Positions 1 to 9,674 of a stretch of 64,000 bases of DNA are shown one piece after another. Source of the DNA: Notospermus geniculatus (Eukaryota > Nemertea > Pilidiophora > Heteronemertea > Lineidae); contig NMRB01000448.1 in assembly GCA_002633025.1 (NCBI GenBank), forward strand, positions 71,936-135,935. Reading direction: 5' to 3'. Position numbers and translations under genes: made by a program. The stretch's first letter is position 1, and the number at the start of each line of letters is the position of its first letter. Below the pieces are notes generated by a model. The model did not search any database and had not been told where the DNA came from. It saw only the letters and a list, made by a program, of their open reading frames with translations.

Positions 1-132
1 CATCACGGTGGCGGCGGAGGACATCACGGTGGCGGCGGTGGGCATCACGGTGGCAGTGGCGGTGGCGGACATCACGGTGGAGGCAGAGGTGGTTCGGGCA
101 GAAGACGTGGCCGGGGACGATATGGAGGATAA
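1..132 (+). CDS. 3' end of a Gly/His-rich secreted-type protein (partial at window edge)
   Basis: The frame is open from base 1 to a TAA at 130-132. It encodes about 43 residues of HHGGGGG-type repeats followed by a basic tail (GRRRGRGRYGG). The start lies outside the window. Its 3' UTR is recognisably homologous to that of the gene at 1266-2510: shared segments include tttttgaaacatcatgt, the gtgcataaa and acagcagagtc stretch, and the tgaataaat polyadenylation region. The two are therefore tandem paralogues. It probably corresponds to the last exon of the neighbour. No acceptor is visible because the sequence is cut. Function is unknown; His-rich clusters could bind metal, which is inference only. 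Confidence 0.7.
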   Translation, partial: HHGGGGGHHGGGGGHHGGSGGGGHHGGGRGGSGRRRGRGRYGG

Positions 133-429
133 ACTGCTGGTACATGCAGGCCTATTTCGCACTTGTTGCGAGACAAAAATTTAATAGCGCGGAGTTCGAC
201 TGGCCTAAATTTGCTTAACTTTACAGTTTCGCTACAGCCTCGACGAATTCACAATGGACTGTTCTTTGAACCACTGTTAAAATATTTAATTCCAACTGAT
301 CATGATAATTCAATGTTCTTTTTGAAACATCATGTGCTTATTCGGTACATAAACATTGTGCATAAATTGTACAGCAGAGTCGACGGACGCCACTAACAGC
401 AAGGGGAAACCTAGCGTCCCTTACTTCTG

Positions 430-435
430 AATAAA
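430..435 (+). promoter_or_regulatory. Polyadenylation signal AATAAA
   Basis: AATAAA lies about 300 bases after the stop codon of the partial Gly/His-rich gene. The same context (ctgaataaat) occurs at 3003-3008 after the paralogue, which supports a real 3' end. Confidence 0.6.
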
Positions 436-663
436 TAATCGTGTATCGCACTCACTCACGTTTATTAACTCAATCTAGCTTTGGAATAGGATAAAAATTC
501 CCTTTATAAAGTAACGAATCATGAATAGCAGCGATTTCCGGGAGTCGGGCCATGTCTTACGTGCTGAGCGGCACCCCGGTGCATGCAGGCCTCGAGTAGA
601 ATTCCGGTCACTTGACCTATAGAGTAGGCCTACATGTAGTTCCTCACGCTCTGTGACGGGAGC

Positions 664-925
664 GTGGAAGAGTCTGCTTGCGCGAGACTAGAGCAGATTG
701 CATGCGCGAGACTAGGCCTCAAGCAGACTGCGTGCTTGAGACTAGGCCTCAAACAGACTGCATGCGCGAGACTAGGACTCAAGCAGGCTGCGTGCGCGAG
801 ACCAGGCCTCAGGCAGACAGCGTGCGCGCGAGACTATGACTCAAGCAGACTGCGTGCGCGAGACTACATGTAGGCCTCAAACAGACTGCGTGCGCGAGAC
901 TAGGCCTCAAGCAGAACATTACCAT
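664..925. repeat. Minisatellite, about 29-bp unit, ~8 copies
   Basis: A direct repeat of a unit like ggcctcaagcagactgcgtg followed by cgcgagacta, with small indels between copies. It lies between the two Gly/His-rich genes. An open frame across it encodes only the repeat and is not considered a gene. Confidence 0.85.
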
Positions 926-1206
926 TATCCCCAGCTTCGACTAATCCCTCAGTATGGACTTATGAAAATGATGTATGCTGTTCAGGGAAAGGATATGTAC
1001 ATGTTGACAAAGTCATTTTCTAAATTGCTGTTGTGTTGCCCGAGGAACGAGAACGCAAAAATAGTTCCTGGCAACAAATACAAACTTTGTAATTGACTAG
1101 AACCTGATTATGGGTCGTTAGATAATCCGCCCTGGACCAAATAACGACTTTTTTCCGTCAATAGAATGTTAATTGATGGTAAGTCAGCATGGACCACTGG
1201 TAATGG

Positions 1207-1214
1207 TATATAAA
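1207..1214 (+). promoter_or_regulatory. TATA box of the secreted Gly/His-rich gene
   Basis: TATATAAA lies about 59 bases before the ATG at 1266, so a start site near 1235-1240 is expected. TATA-driven transcription fits a small secreted protein gene. No other promoter element is assigned. Confidence 0.55.
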
Positions 1215-1265
1215 TGGCAAAGGAGACCAATGGTTTCATTTAAAACAAGGACATCGTTGTTGACC

Positions 1266-2510
1266 ATGAGGCGGACTACGGTTGCATTACTTGTCGGGGT
1301 GTTGGTACTTTTTGGTAAGTAGGCTTGACCATTCTGATTGGATTTCATTTTATCAGTGGGAAAACCAGGAGAAAAAAATATTTCTTAGACTCTGGTCCAT
1401 CCACACTCTCATTGTGGTATTTATTGAAAGACCTCTCGGCTGGTGAACGGTACCATTTCAACGCTTTTGTTGAATCAGCCTGGATTTTCTCGACCAGCAA
1501 CACACCTCGCCGGAGAAACTACACGTAGTTGTTTTGATTTGCCCCAAGTTTTGGACATCGCTGCAGCAGGGTGGGCGTTGCCAAAGAAGAATTGCGGTGA
1601 ATTTTAACTGTTGTCTTCAATATTATTTGCAGCCTGTTGTGCGGAAGCAAATCAGTTCATAGCCAGAGCCGGTCACGGTGGTGGAGGTTATGGCGGTGGC
1701 GGTGGAAATCCCTACTCTGCACCTGGTGGCAGTAGAAATGCCTTAATATCACCCGGTGGATCCCGCTCCGGAAGTGGTTGGCAACGCGCCGGTGGTGGCG
1801 GTGGCCACGCCGGTACTGGACACCACGGCGGTGGTGGCGGAGGCCACGTCGGCGGTGGTGGTGGACACCACGGCGGTGGTGGCGGCCATCACCATGGACC
1901 CGGCTGGCGACCACGTAAGTAGACCTATCAAAGTCCGCTTCCCATCCATGCTCATATCGTTGTACCCATTAGGTGTTTGGCTCCCAAAAGGAGCTACATT
2001 TTAATCACCGCAATCAGAACAAATTTTTATGTTCTTTTAGCGAGGACATATGCTGTACGAAATCACGGGATGACCAAGGACGTTTGCAGCAGGTGGTGCA
2101 GAAGACCGGAGTTCACCCGTGGTCCAAGGACCGGCGTCAGGAAATGCACCTCCATCTACAATCATGGGAAATGTTACCTGAAAATTTGGGCACTTCCTCA
2201 CGGATTTAAGAAGCCAATTGGCCTACGTCTGTGTAAAAATTGCCACTTTCAGCAAAACAGCGGCGGTAAGTTGGGTGGTTTTTTTCAAAATTCCCCTGTT
2301 GTCCATACGGCCTTTAGTCACGCGCAACTGTCGTCCATTGTCGAAAGGATGAAGTCCATGAAGGCCTACAGAGACTAATTAGGCCTATTAGATACAAGTA
2401 GATCACAAGTCACGAATTGATTATCCTCCTTATTATTGTTTCTAGGCGGACATCAGCCAGGAGGCTTACACCGTCGGGGAGGAGGAGGAGGCTTCCCATC
2501 GCCGAGATAG
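1266..2510 (+). CDS. Secreted Gly/His-rich protein with six-cysteine cationic domain
   Basis: Four exons, 1266-1314, 1633-1914, 2041-2265 and 2446-2510, join through gt-ag introns into one frame of 206 residues. Exon 1 plus the start of exon 2 gives a signal peptide (MRRTTVALLVGVLVLF then ACCAEA). Exon 2 is a Gly/His-rich segment (HHGGGGG repeats with a GGSR motif). Exon 3 is a basic domain with cysteines spaced C-x3-C-x15-C-x8-C-x19-C-x2-C. Exon 4 returns to a short Gly/His/Arg tail and stops at TAG 2508-2510. All three introns are phase 1, so exons 2 and 3 are symmetric modules. The layout (signal, Gly-rich part, Cys domain) resembles invertebrate antimicrobial or matrix peptides, but the cysteine spacing matches no defensin, crustin or big-defensin pattern I know. 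Function is therefore inferred, not shown. The paralogous 3' end lies at 1-132. Confidence 0.8.
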
Positions 2511-3010
2511 AGGGAGATCTGGCTCACAACCGCGGGGGCTTTTCCAGTCTACTTCGCATTTTTGCTGACACAAAAACTGCGGGGAGTTTTTCCAACAAAA
2601 CATTCAAACATGTATCCCAACGACACCAACCCATTCTTCAATAGATTCGAAACAGTCTCGACCAAGAATTCGCAATGGATTGTTTTTAAAGCGCCGCTGT
2701 ATCCATTAGGTATTCTATCTCGTGGCGGCCGACGTGACCTTTGACCTTTAGGCAACCTCGTTTATAGGATTACNGTTGACAACAATAGGGATTTTAACAG
2801 GAAAAGTTAAATTAACAGATTTTTATCTTTTCAAATTTTGTGCAACCGGCCCCAGATATTTAATTCGATATTAAACAGATGACTTGAAGTTCTTTTTGAA
2901 ACACCATGTAGTTATTTATAACACAGAAACTTTGTGCATAAATTTATACAGCAGAGTCCATACGGACCAACAGCGGAAACCCTGAAGCGTCTATCACATC
3001 TGAATAAATA
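2511..3010 (+). other. 3' UTR of the Gly/His-rich gene with MITE remnant and poly(A) signal
   Basis: AATAAA occurs at 3003-3008 in the same context as in the upstream paralogue. Bases about 2800-2865 match half of the foldback element at 45738-45895 (gttaaattaacagattttta and caaccggcccc), so a transposon fragment sits in the UTR. There is a one-base N at 2774. Confidence 0.55.
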
Positions 3011-3126
3011 TGTAAGTGCTACGTGTATCACAATCACTGGAGTTTGTCAACTTTATCTCGCTTTCGATCATCTTCACTGACTTCAGCTAAAGACTCGGCT
3101 TCTCCCTTGACCTTCACGCAAGCAAA

Positions 3127-3352
3127 CCACATTCCGTGTTCAAGGATTTCCCCGGTCCCAAAAATAGTAACCAATCACGGCAAAGCTTGCACCGACCAAC
3201 GTGCATGACGTATTCCCGGTAATGACGTTGACCAATCAAAATTTGATGAAATGACATCATTGATATTTTTTCTTCCGTGAGTGACGAAGAAACGAGGCTT
3301 CTGATTGGGCGCACGAGAAAATCCCAAAGCGTTGAACACGGAATCTGGCTGC
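3127..3352. mobile_element. Foldback (MITE-like) element with CCAAT motifs
   Basis: The left end ttccgtgttcaaggattt pairs with aaatcccaaagcgttgaac near 3320-3345. Two ccaatca boxes and an attgg box lie inside. No coding capacity is recognised. Bases 3010-3126 and 3353-3550 hold nothing I recognise. Confidence 0.5.
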
Positions 3353-3550
3353 TGCAGAGTGTAGGAAGAGGTTAGCCGATTTCTACACGAGGCATTATGC
3401 AGAATGCTCGCTTTAGGATGATAAAATCCCAAGGTACGTAAAATAGCATTACATGAACAGAATAAAGACTTGTGGAGAAAGGTGTAACGTTTTCTAGTGT
3501 TCCCCATAACTCAGTGTTTTCCATACAAAGCACAGCTGGAGAGACAAGGA

Positions 3551-3760
3551 CCCGTATTTTGAATGCTCCTCAACGTAAAGGAGTTCCTCAAGGCTATTGT
3601 TCTCAACAGGAGAACAATGGCCCGTATTCTAGAAGCCTCCTTAACTCTAAGCTTTTGTATTCTACCCTGCAAACAATAGCTAGGTAGACCTTAAGCTTCT
3701 AGAATACGACCCAAAATCTTGAGGAACTCCTTTACGTTGAGGAGCATTTTAAAATACGGG
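3551..3760. mobile_element. MITE with ~42-bp terminal inverted repeats
   Basis: cccgtattttgaatgctcct at the left pairs with aggagcattttaaaatacgg at the right. The match runs about 42 bases with a few differences. A second inner inverted pair (ctagaagcctccttaa / ttaagcttctag) makes a compound hairpin. It is non-coding. Confidence 0.75.
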
Positions 3761-3820
3761 CCTACGACTCTTCAATAGGGGAACAAAGAGAGAGTTACGT
3801 CACTCTCCTTTCTCCATATG

Positions 3821-3837
3821 GGGGGGGGGGGGGGGGN
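3821..3837. other. Poly-G tract ending in an N
   Basis: A G homopolymer next to an ambiguous base. It is most likely a sequencing or assembly weak point. Bases 3838-4100 hold only two CCAAT-type boxes (ccaatca, gattggc). Confidence 0.6.
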
Positions 3838-4099
3838 GAGAAATGGGAACCCGTGACACCTTACACCATAATCCAACACAATCGCTGACATGCTGAACAC
3901 CAGTGCGCCTGAAGAGGGCTGCTGCCGTATGCAAAATCGTGGAAACGTATTCTTTTTTTAGTGATAAATGCTACTCCCAACCCCGACCTTTCCCTCAGCC
4001 AATCAAAATAATCGTCATTGAGTAACAAGCGCTCTGATTGGCTCCCACGTTTTTGCACTCTCGCCAGTCGTGTTAAATAAAGCCACACTATTTTGAGTT

Positions 4100-4310
4100 C
4101 ATAATGTGCTTACGTCCTCTGACGTTGGTGTAGTGTAAAATATACTATGCTATATCTGAAAACATTAGAGCTCTGCCTGCAGTTTTTTCGATGTGTGCTA
4201 AAAACTAGGCTTCCTTCAAGTACGTATACGTATCAGGCAAGCATCCTGGGGACCTTCCCGTGGCTATGAGATCACTAGACCTGCACTCTCCTAACACTTT
4301 GAAAATACAG
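4100..4310. repeat. Dispersed repeat shared, inverted, with 44555-45490
   Basis: gcttacgtcctctgacgtt through cctgcactctcctaacactt is found in reverse orientation around 44560-44670 and 45390-45470. The second copy is split there by another element. It is a moderately old dispersed repeat with no coding potential. Confidence 0.7.
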
Positions 4311-4434
4311 TAAAATTCAATATTGTATAGCGGGACTTTGACCTTGCTCTCCCGACGCTCGCAGCTTTACCCATGGTGGTAAACGATTACCGACATTTAC
4401 ACCCGGTACTCCTCGGCGCCATCTAATTTTCAGA

Positions 4435-5891
4435 TCACTGGGCCTCGAAAAGAAGATACGACTTCAATAAACTCGGAAGCGGAAGTCGTTCTACCGCAGA
4501 AGGAAGTGTTTTACCGCGCTTGTGCAGAATCTGCCTCAAAAGTAATCTCACGTTATTTTTCAAGCCACGTGGGTTGGTTGCCGCGCGGTCTAGCCCTTCT
4601 CTCGCTAAGCGCCACAGACTTCGGCTGTGTGAGTCCCTTGAATACAGCGACATGTCTAACCAAATACTAGCAACCTCAGCTGCTGCGTACAGAATGTCCA
4701 GAATCCTGTCGTCATGTTGAACATTCAATAGTCCATTGAGAACGTTAAAGGGACCACCGTGGCTGGACCCCATCACTGGTGACGTCACATGCACAGTAGC
4801 GCCGTACTTGATCAAAGTGTGAATCACATCAAAGTCGTACTTTTGACGTTGGACTTCCAAATATTTCACTAAAGGCGACGGGTTAATACCGTTGGTGAAG
4901 TTAACATCGGCGCCATAATCTAGTAACAAAAACGCACTAGTTTTTCTGAAACATCTCTGCTACCGCAGGCAGTGCACAAAGCTGTGCAATGAAACGTCTG
5001 ATCTACTACATCAACCTCGGCTCCATGACCTAGCAATAGTTTGCATATCGGATACTTCCTCTCCGCTGTACTGTAATGCACGGCCATGGACAGCGGACTA
5101 GTCGTGCTGTCGACCGGAAGCGAAACGTCCGCTCCTGCTTCCAAAAGAAGTTTCACAATTTCTGCATTACCACCAAATATTGCGTAAAACAACACCGACT
5201 TCTTGTCGAAGCGCTGGAACTTGAGATTCACGCATGCGCCGTACTGAAGAAGAAGTTTAGCCGCCGATACATTCCCCTCCCTGCACGCCTTCATCAATGG
5301 CGTCTGGCCAAGTTTATTGTAAACATCCGGCTTGGTGCCGTGTTTCAGCAGAACTTCCAAACAATCGATGAACTCCAAGGCGACCAAGTTAATTTCAAAC
5401 CCTCTGAAATACTCGTTGTCCGGTTTTGCCCCGTTGCTCAGCAAAAGATCTGCGCACTTCGCTTGGTTGCACTCCATTGCCAAACGTATCGGCTGCTCGG
5501 CCTTGGTCTGTTTACAAGCTGGAAGCGAATTTTGATCAAAATGTGTCCTTGCGCCCCACTTAATGAGCTCAGCCAGCGCCTCCGCACAACCAAATATGGT
5601 ACTGTAATGCAACGGGGTGTAACCAACCTCGTCAACGGCGTCCACATTCGCGCCCGCAGAAACCAACCGTGTCACGTGATCGGCGCTATTTGCATACGCA
5701 GCGATGTGTAACGGACGCAATCGCTTAGCGACGTGCATGTTGGGATAGCCTTCGGATATTGCATCATCGATGTGGGAGAGGGTGTATTTCGTGGCTACCT
5801 CCTGTATGACGTAGATTTGGGCCAGACGTGGGTTGTAGTTGTCAAGTTCCGGGTCGATACTGTCGTTACGAAACATCCGCGGAATTGTCAT
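4435..5891 (-). pseudogene. ASB-like ankyrin repeat/SOCS-box gene with 2-base frameshift (copy 1, distal ORF)
   Basis: It reads from ATG at 5891 (MTIPRMFRND) and is about 97% identical to the intact gene at 9675-11138. It has several ankyrin repeats (GYTPLHYSTIFGCAEALAEL; GQTPLMKACREGNVSAAKLL) and a C-terminal SOCS box (LPLPSLLKSYLLFEAQ). Near 4925-4930 the sequence reads gtaacaaaaacgcac where copy 2 reads gtaacaaacgcac. The two extra A bases shift the frame after SEKLVR, and the remaining 160-odd residues are open in another frame. Two in-frame indels (-6 and -3) also separate the copies. If the A run is a sequencing error, this is an intact E3-ligase adaptor of about 485 residues. If real, it is a recent pseudogene. 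The ATG is 20 bases beyond the stop of the upstream ASB gene. Confidence 0.75.
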
Positions 5892-5911
5892 CTTCGCTTT
5901 TAACCACCTCG

Positions 5912-7366
5912 TCAATAAACGTCGTAAAGCAGATAAGACTTCAGCAGCTTCGGCAACGGTAACCCGTCGACTTTCGTCGGGAAGAGGAGACCAACAGCGG
6001 CCCGTATGGCCAGCCTAGCCAGGTGCTTCAGCGTGACCGGCACAGCAAGAGACAGCAAAATTCCCTTCTCTTCGTCCTTCAAATCCTTGCAATTCACGAT
6101 ATCCGACGGGGAGAATCCCTCGCAAGCACTGAGAATAAGTCCTAGGAGTTCTTCCCGGTCAAGTAATTTTCGAAAGTGTGTTATGAAACCGTACGGGTCT
6201 TTGATCAGGCAGTTCCTCGTCGCCCTCCTGAAAGATATGCGGGCACCGTATCGCAACAGGAGTTGGGGAATCTCCAGTGTGAGGGCCCGCTGATACACGA
6301 AATACTCGTAAAGGGGTGTCAAGGACGGGAGGTCGTACGAGGCGATCTCACAATGGGTGTTCGGATCAGCGCCGTGCTCGAGTAGCAGGGTGACGATCTC
6401 CTTCCTGCATTCGTGACCGGTAACCGCGGCTAGAAGCGGCGTCAAACCGTCTTCGTTACACTCTCTCACACTTGCACGAAACCGAAGAAGCAGTTCACAG
6501 ATCTCTAAACGCCCGCAAGTCACCGCGAATGTCAGCGCGTGCGTCTTGCTGCTGATGCAACGCAGGTATGCACCGTGTTCTAGTAACAGTGTTGTCAGTT
6601 CGATATTACCGCCCAAGATGGCGTAATACAGCGCTCGCTTCCCGTCAAATCTCGCGTGAGTTTTGATATTGATGTCGGCGTCGTGCGCAAGCAGTATCTT
6701 CGCTGCATCCAGGTTTTGTTCCTTGCAAGCTTTCATCAGTGGCGTGTAGCCACTCCGACAGAACGTGTTGGGTTGAGCCCCGGATTCCAAAAGCAACTCA
6801 AGACACTTCAGGTTCTCCAGGGGGACGAGGTTAATCTCGTTTCCAAGGAAATATTTGTTATTCGCAGATACACCGTTTTCGAGCAACAGTTTTGCACAGT
6901 CGTAATGGTTGTTCGACAATGCCAGATGAATCGGCTCGATCGTTAGATACCCCAGAGCCTGGGCTTCCAGGGATAACGTATTATCATCAACAAAACTGAT
7001 CTGTGCTCCGCGGTCGATGAGTAGTTTCAGACATTCGTAACTTCCATGTTTTGCGGCGATGTGAATAGGCCGATAGTCTATATCGTCTGCGACGTTTATG
7101 TCCGCGCCTTTTTCCAAAAGGTGTGTTGCGCACTCGATATTGTTGTCGTAGGCGGTGTAGTGTAAAGCTCGTAGTCCTTTTACGATCGGGCCGTTAACAT
7201 CGGCACCGCATTTCAGGGCCACGTCAATGTCTTTGAGAGGCGATCGAAAAATGATCAAGTCCCGTAAGAGAATTTGAATGTTGGACCACCCCCTTCTGTC
7301 GCCAGCTAACAGCCTTTCACCCTCCTGCTCGTCTCCGTGATCCGGGCCATTCCGCGCTTCTGCCAT
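5912..7366 (-). CDS. ASB-like protein: ankyrin repeats plus SOCS box (copy 1, proximal ORF)
   Basis: A single-exon ORF of 484 residues from ATG 7366 (MAEARNGPDHGDEQEGERL). An in-frame ATG at 7426 is possible, but only the part from MAEARN onward keeps its clear match in copy 2. About nine ankyrin repeats are visible, for example LRALHYTAYDNNIECATHLL, RPIHIAAKHGSYECLKLLI, GYTPLMKACKEQNLDAAKIL and GLTPLLAAVTGH. The C-terminus is a SOCS box (TLKHLARLAIRAAVG, then LPLPKLLKSYLLYDVY). In the ASB family the ankyrin repeats bind substrate, and the SOCS box binds elongin B/C and cullin 5 for ubiquitylation in the cytosol. Which ASB it is closest to is not resolved. The next ASB ORF starts 20 bases after its TGA. 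Confidence 0.88.
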   Translation of the reverse strand: MAEARNGPDHGDEQEGERLLAGDRRGWSNIQILLRDLIIFRSPLKDIDVALKCGADVNGPIVKGLRALHYTAYDNNIECATHLLEKGADINVADDIDYRPIHIAAKHGSYECLKLLIDRGAQISFVDDNTLSLEAQALGYLTIEPIHLALSNNHYDCAKLLLENGVSANNKYFLGNEINLVPLENLKCLELLLESGAQPNTFCRSGYTPLMKACKEQNLDAAKILLAHDADINIKTHARFDGKRALYYAILGGNIELTTLLLEHGAYLRCISSKTHALTFAVTCGRLEICELLLRFRASVRECNEDGLTPLLAAVTGHECRKEIVTLLLEHGADPNTHCEIASYDLPSLTPLYEYFVYQRALTLEIPQLLLRYGARISFRRATRNCLIKDPYGFITHFRKLLDREELLGLILSACEGFSPSDIVNCKDLKDEEKGILLSLAVPVTLKHLARLAIRAAVGLLFPTKVDGLPLPKLLKSYLLYDVY

Positions 7367-7558
7367 TGGGTGGCGTGCCTGTGAAAAGAAGACGATGGAA
7401 TAGTGCGCTCGAATGGTACACGGCATCTCCACGCGTGATCGGTGGGAATGCGGTCAATTCAAGTAACAGCATTATCGTGTAGAAGCGTGTGCACAGCAGT
7501 AGGCCTATGGCTGTTCCTTCAAGAAACCCTACTCCCACTGATTCCTACACGATATCGG

Positions 7559-7730
7559 CAGGCGCGGATCCGAAGGGGGCGCCCCGAGCACTCGCCTCCT
7601 CTTTTGGTCAACAAATCTGTAAAAGAATTCTGAAATTTGGTGCAAATCATTGAAATTCACAGCAGATTTCAATGTGTCTAGTACAGGGTCAGGGCGCCCC
7701 CTCTTTTCCCAAATTCTGGATCCGCCCCTG
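7559..7730. mobile_element. MITE with CAGG(C/G)GCGGATCC termini
   Basis: The left end caggcgcggatcc pairs with ggatccgcccctg at 7718-7730 (12 of 13 match). An inner gggggcgcccc / gggcgccccct pair follows. atcgg flanks both sides and may be a 5-bp target duplication. The left end is also present upstream of ASB copy 2 at 11999. Confidence 0.7.
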
Positions 7731-7744
7731 ATCGGGCCTACTGC

Positions 7745-8660
7745 CACACGATCTCATAACGTCACCTGGATTAGTGAATTCAGAGCTGATAATGCTGAGG
7801 TCAGGTCGACCTTGCGACGGCAAAAACAGACGGGGACTGACATTTTCGGATGACTTTGCGTCTGAGCCACGACTGCGCGCAACAAATCACAGTCGCCGAT
7901 GACCATCTGATTCTCACCAGTCTATTTGGCCTGGCGCCCATTTCCCGCTTCTGAGGAGCTCAGCGCCTCGGCCAATCATCGATGTGCGAAGGCTAATCAA
8001 TGTGCCAATCAAAACCCGTGTTACTAATGTGTGCGGGAAGAGAAGAGGAAGTGCCGAACGGCGATTGGTTTCACGAGTTCTGACTGGCTCGGAGGCGGGG
8101 TCAAGTAGGGGTCAGATTCATTTATAATTTATGAGTTAACGCAAAAGATGAGGATGATTGGGACAAGGCTAAAGATGGGCAAGATGTTTGGACAAGATGT
8201 CGATGACTGGAGTTGCATTTCACCTGCGACAATCGGCATCGGTCGTTGATCCAAAAGATCACGCGTCGCAAGAGTTGAACATGTTCAAGAGTTGAACATG
8301 TTCAACTTCTGCACCACGACGAATCACAATCCCGACAGGCGTCCACCCGACTCGTGTTTCCCTGCGAACAGTTGCCGCCTGTTCCATTGGTGGGCGCACA
8401 CATTTTCACTTTTGCGACCTGATCATTCTTCACTTTTCATGCCGTCTCTTTCGTCGTGGCGCAGGCAATCGAAAGTGCGACCTGACATCAGCATAAAGTT
8501 TGGTGCGATTTGTTTATGTAACAAAAGACTGTAACAACGACTATTGTGAGTCGGACTTGCATTCCTATGACTAATATTCCTATCACACCGGATCAACAGG
8601 GCCTGTCGATCGAAGAAAGCTGTGTGTGGTAAATACAATGTATAAAGGATTGAATGTGGA
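7745..8660. other. Intergenic DNA upstream of the ASB pair
   Basis: No gene is recognised. Several CCAAT/ATTGG motifs occur between 7900 and 8100 and could belong to the minus-strand promoter. Short frames here are not conserved in copy 2. Confidence 0.4.
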
Positions 8661-8869
8661 CCTAATGGCTCCGAACAGCTAGTACGCAGTAGGCACCCTA
8701 AGGCTAAAAGGCAGGGTTGGGGAGAATTTGAGAAGGGGCAAACACCACCATCCTGGATTCAGACCTAAGCAGTAACAGGCCTACTATAGCCTACACATTC
8801 CATGCATTTTCGAAGACATGCTAACCTATACTTACGTTACAAGAACATCAGAGTGCATCTACGCAGCAG

Positions 8870-9380
8870 CCATTTCTAAACTGTTCTGACACGCTACCTT
8901 GCTAGTGTTGGAACATACCCACATGCTAGCTTTTTTAAGGTAGACAATCTGGCAGGCATGGGGAAGTAGTTATGTTCATGATTGGTAGATGGCCATAGCA
9001 TAACTAACTACGCTAGCAGAAGAATTAAAGCACCACGGTATTGCCACTTTCTGACGACAGCCGGCGCCACCGACACCATTCTCCAACACTGTAGTTAAGC
9101 CTTTCGCCCCAGTGTTGGAGAATGTATGATTACACTACAATGCACGTAGTAGCATGCGTGGTTTACCAAGTCGTCAATAAAGGTCTCCCTTAACGCGGGT
9201 AGGTGTAACGCAGGATTGGGAAGCAATACTGTGGTCCTTTAAATAAGGCCAAGGGCTATAATAATATGAACAAGATAAATCTCAAAAGGATAATGTATTT
9301 GTTATCAAAACGGCTGTCATTGCTTTCAAAACCTTCCACCTGGAACTTTTATGAAGTACAAGGGTTTTATATCCTATACG
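8870..9380. repeat. Distal flank of the ASB duplication, copy 1
   Basis: catctacgcagcagccattt through ggcaggcatgg and the later ataatatgaacaagata to cttttatgaagta blocks recur at 12520-12660 and 12718-12825. This shows that the ASB duplication includes upstream DNA. An attctccaacactg / cagtgttggagaat hairpin lies at 9079-9126. Bases 9440-9540 carry five aacgtccc words; no gene is recognised to 9674. Confidence 0.65.
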
Positions 9381-9674
9381 CCTACTTTACTTTAGGCCTG
9401 CTACCCACACCAACAACCATCACTCAAATCTTAAAGGCCTAGGGGTTACCAGTACTAGGGCAAAACGTCCCAATGCCAGAACGTCCCAGCAACTCCAGTC
9501 AAAACGTCCCAATACAAAAACGTCCCGATTTAATTTGAAAATTGAACGGTAGAAATGTCTGTCTCATGAGTTATTTACATGATTGTACTTGATTGGAAAG
9601 ATAAATGAAATCATTGGTGTCGACGCCGTCAAAGACAAGGTGAGTCCCCGTGTGAGGCCTGCTTACTTTTCAGA

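Noticed and set aside
1657-1955. Two minus-strand frames and an alternate plus frame over the Gly/His exon
   Set aside because: Low-complexity GC-rich repeats open several frames; only the plus frame with signal peptide and matching splice phases is supported.
5076-5711. 211-codon plus-strand frame
   Set aside because: Antisense shadow of the conserved ankyrin-repeat coding strand.
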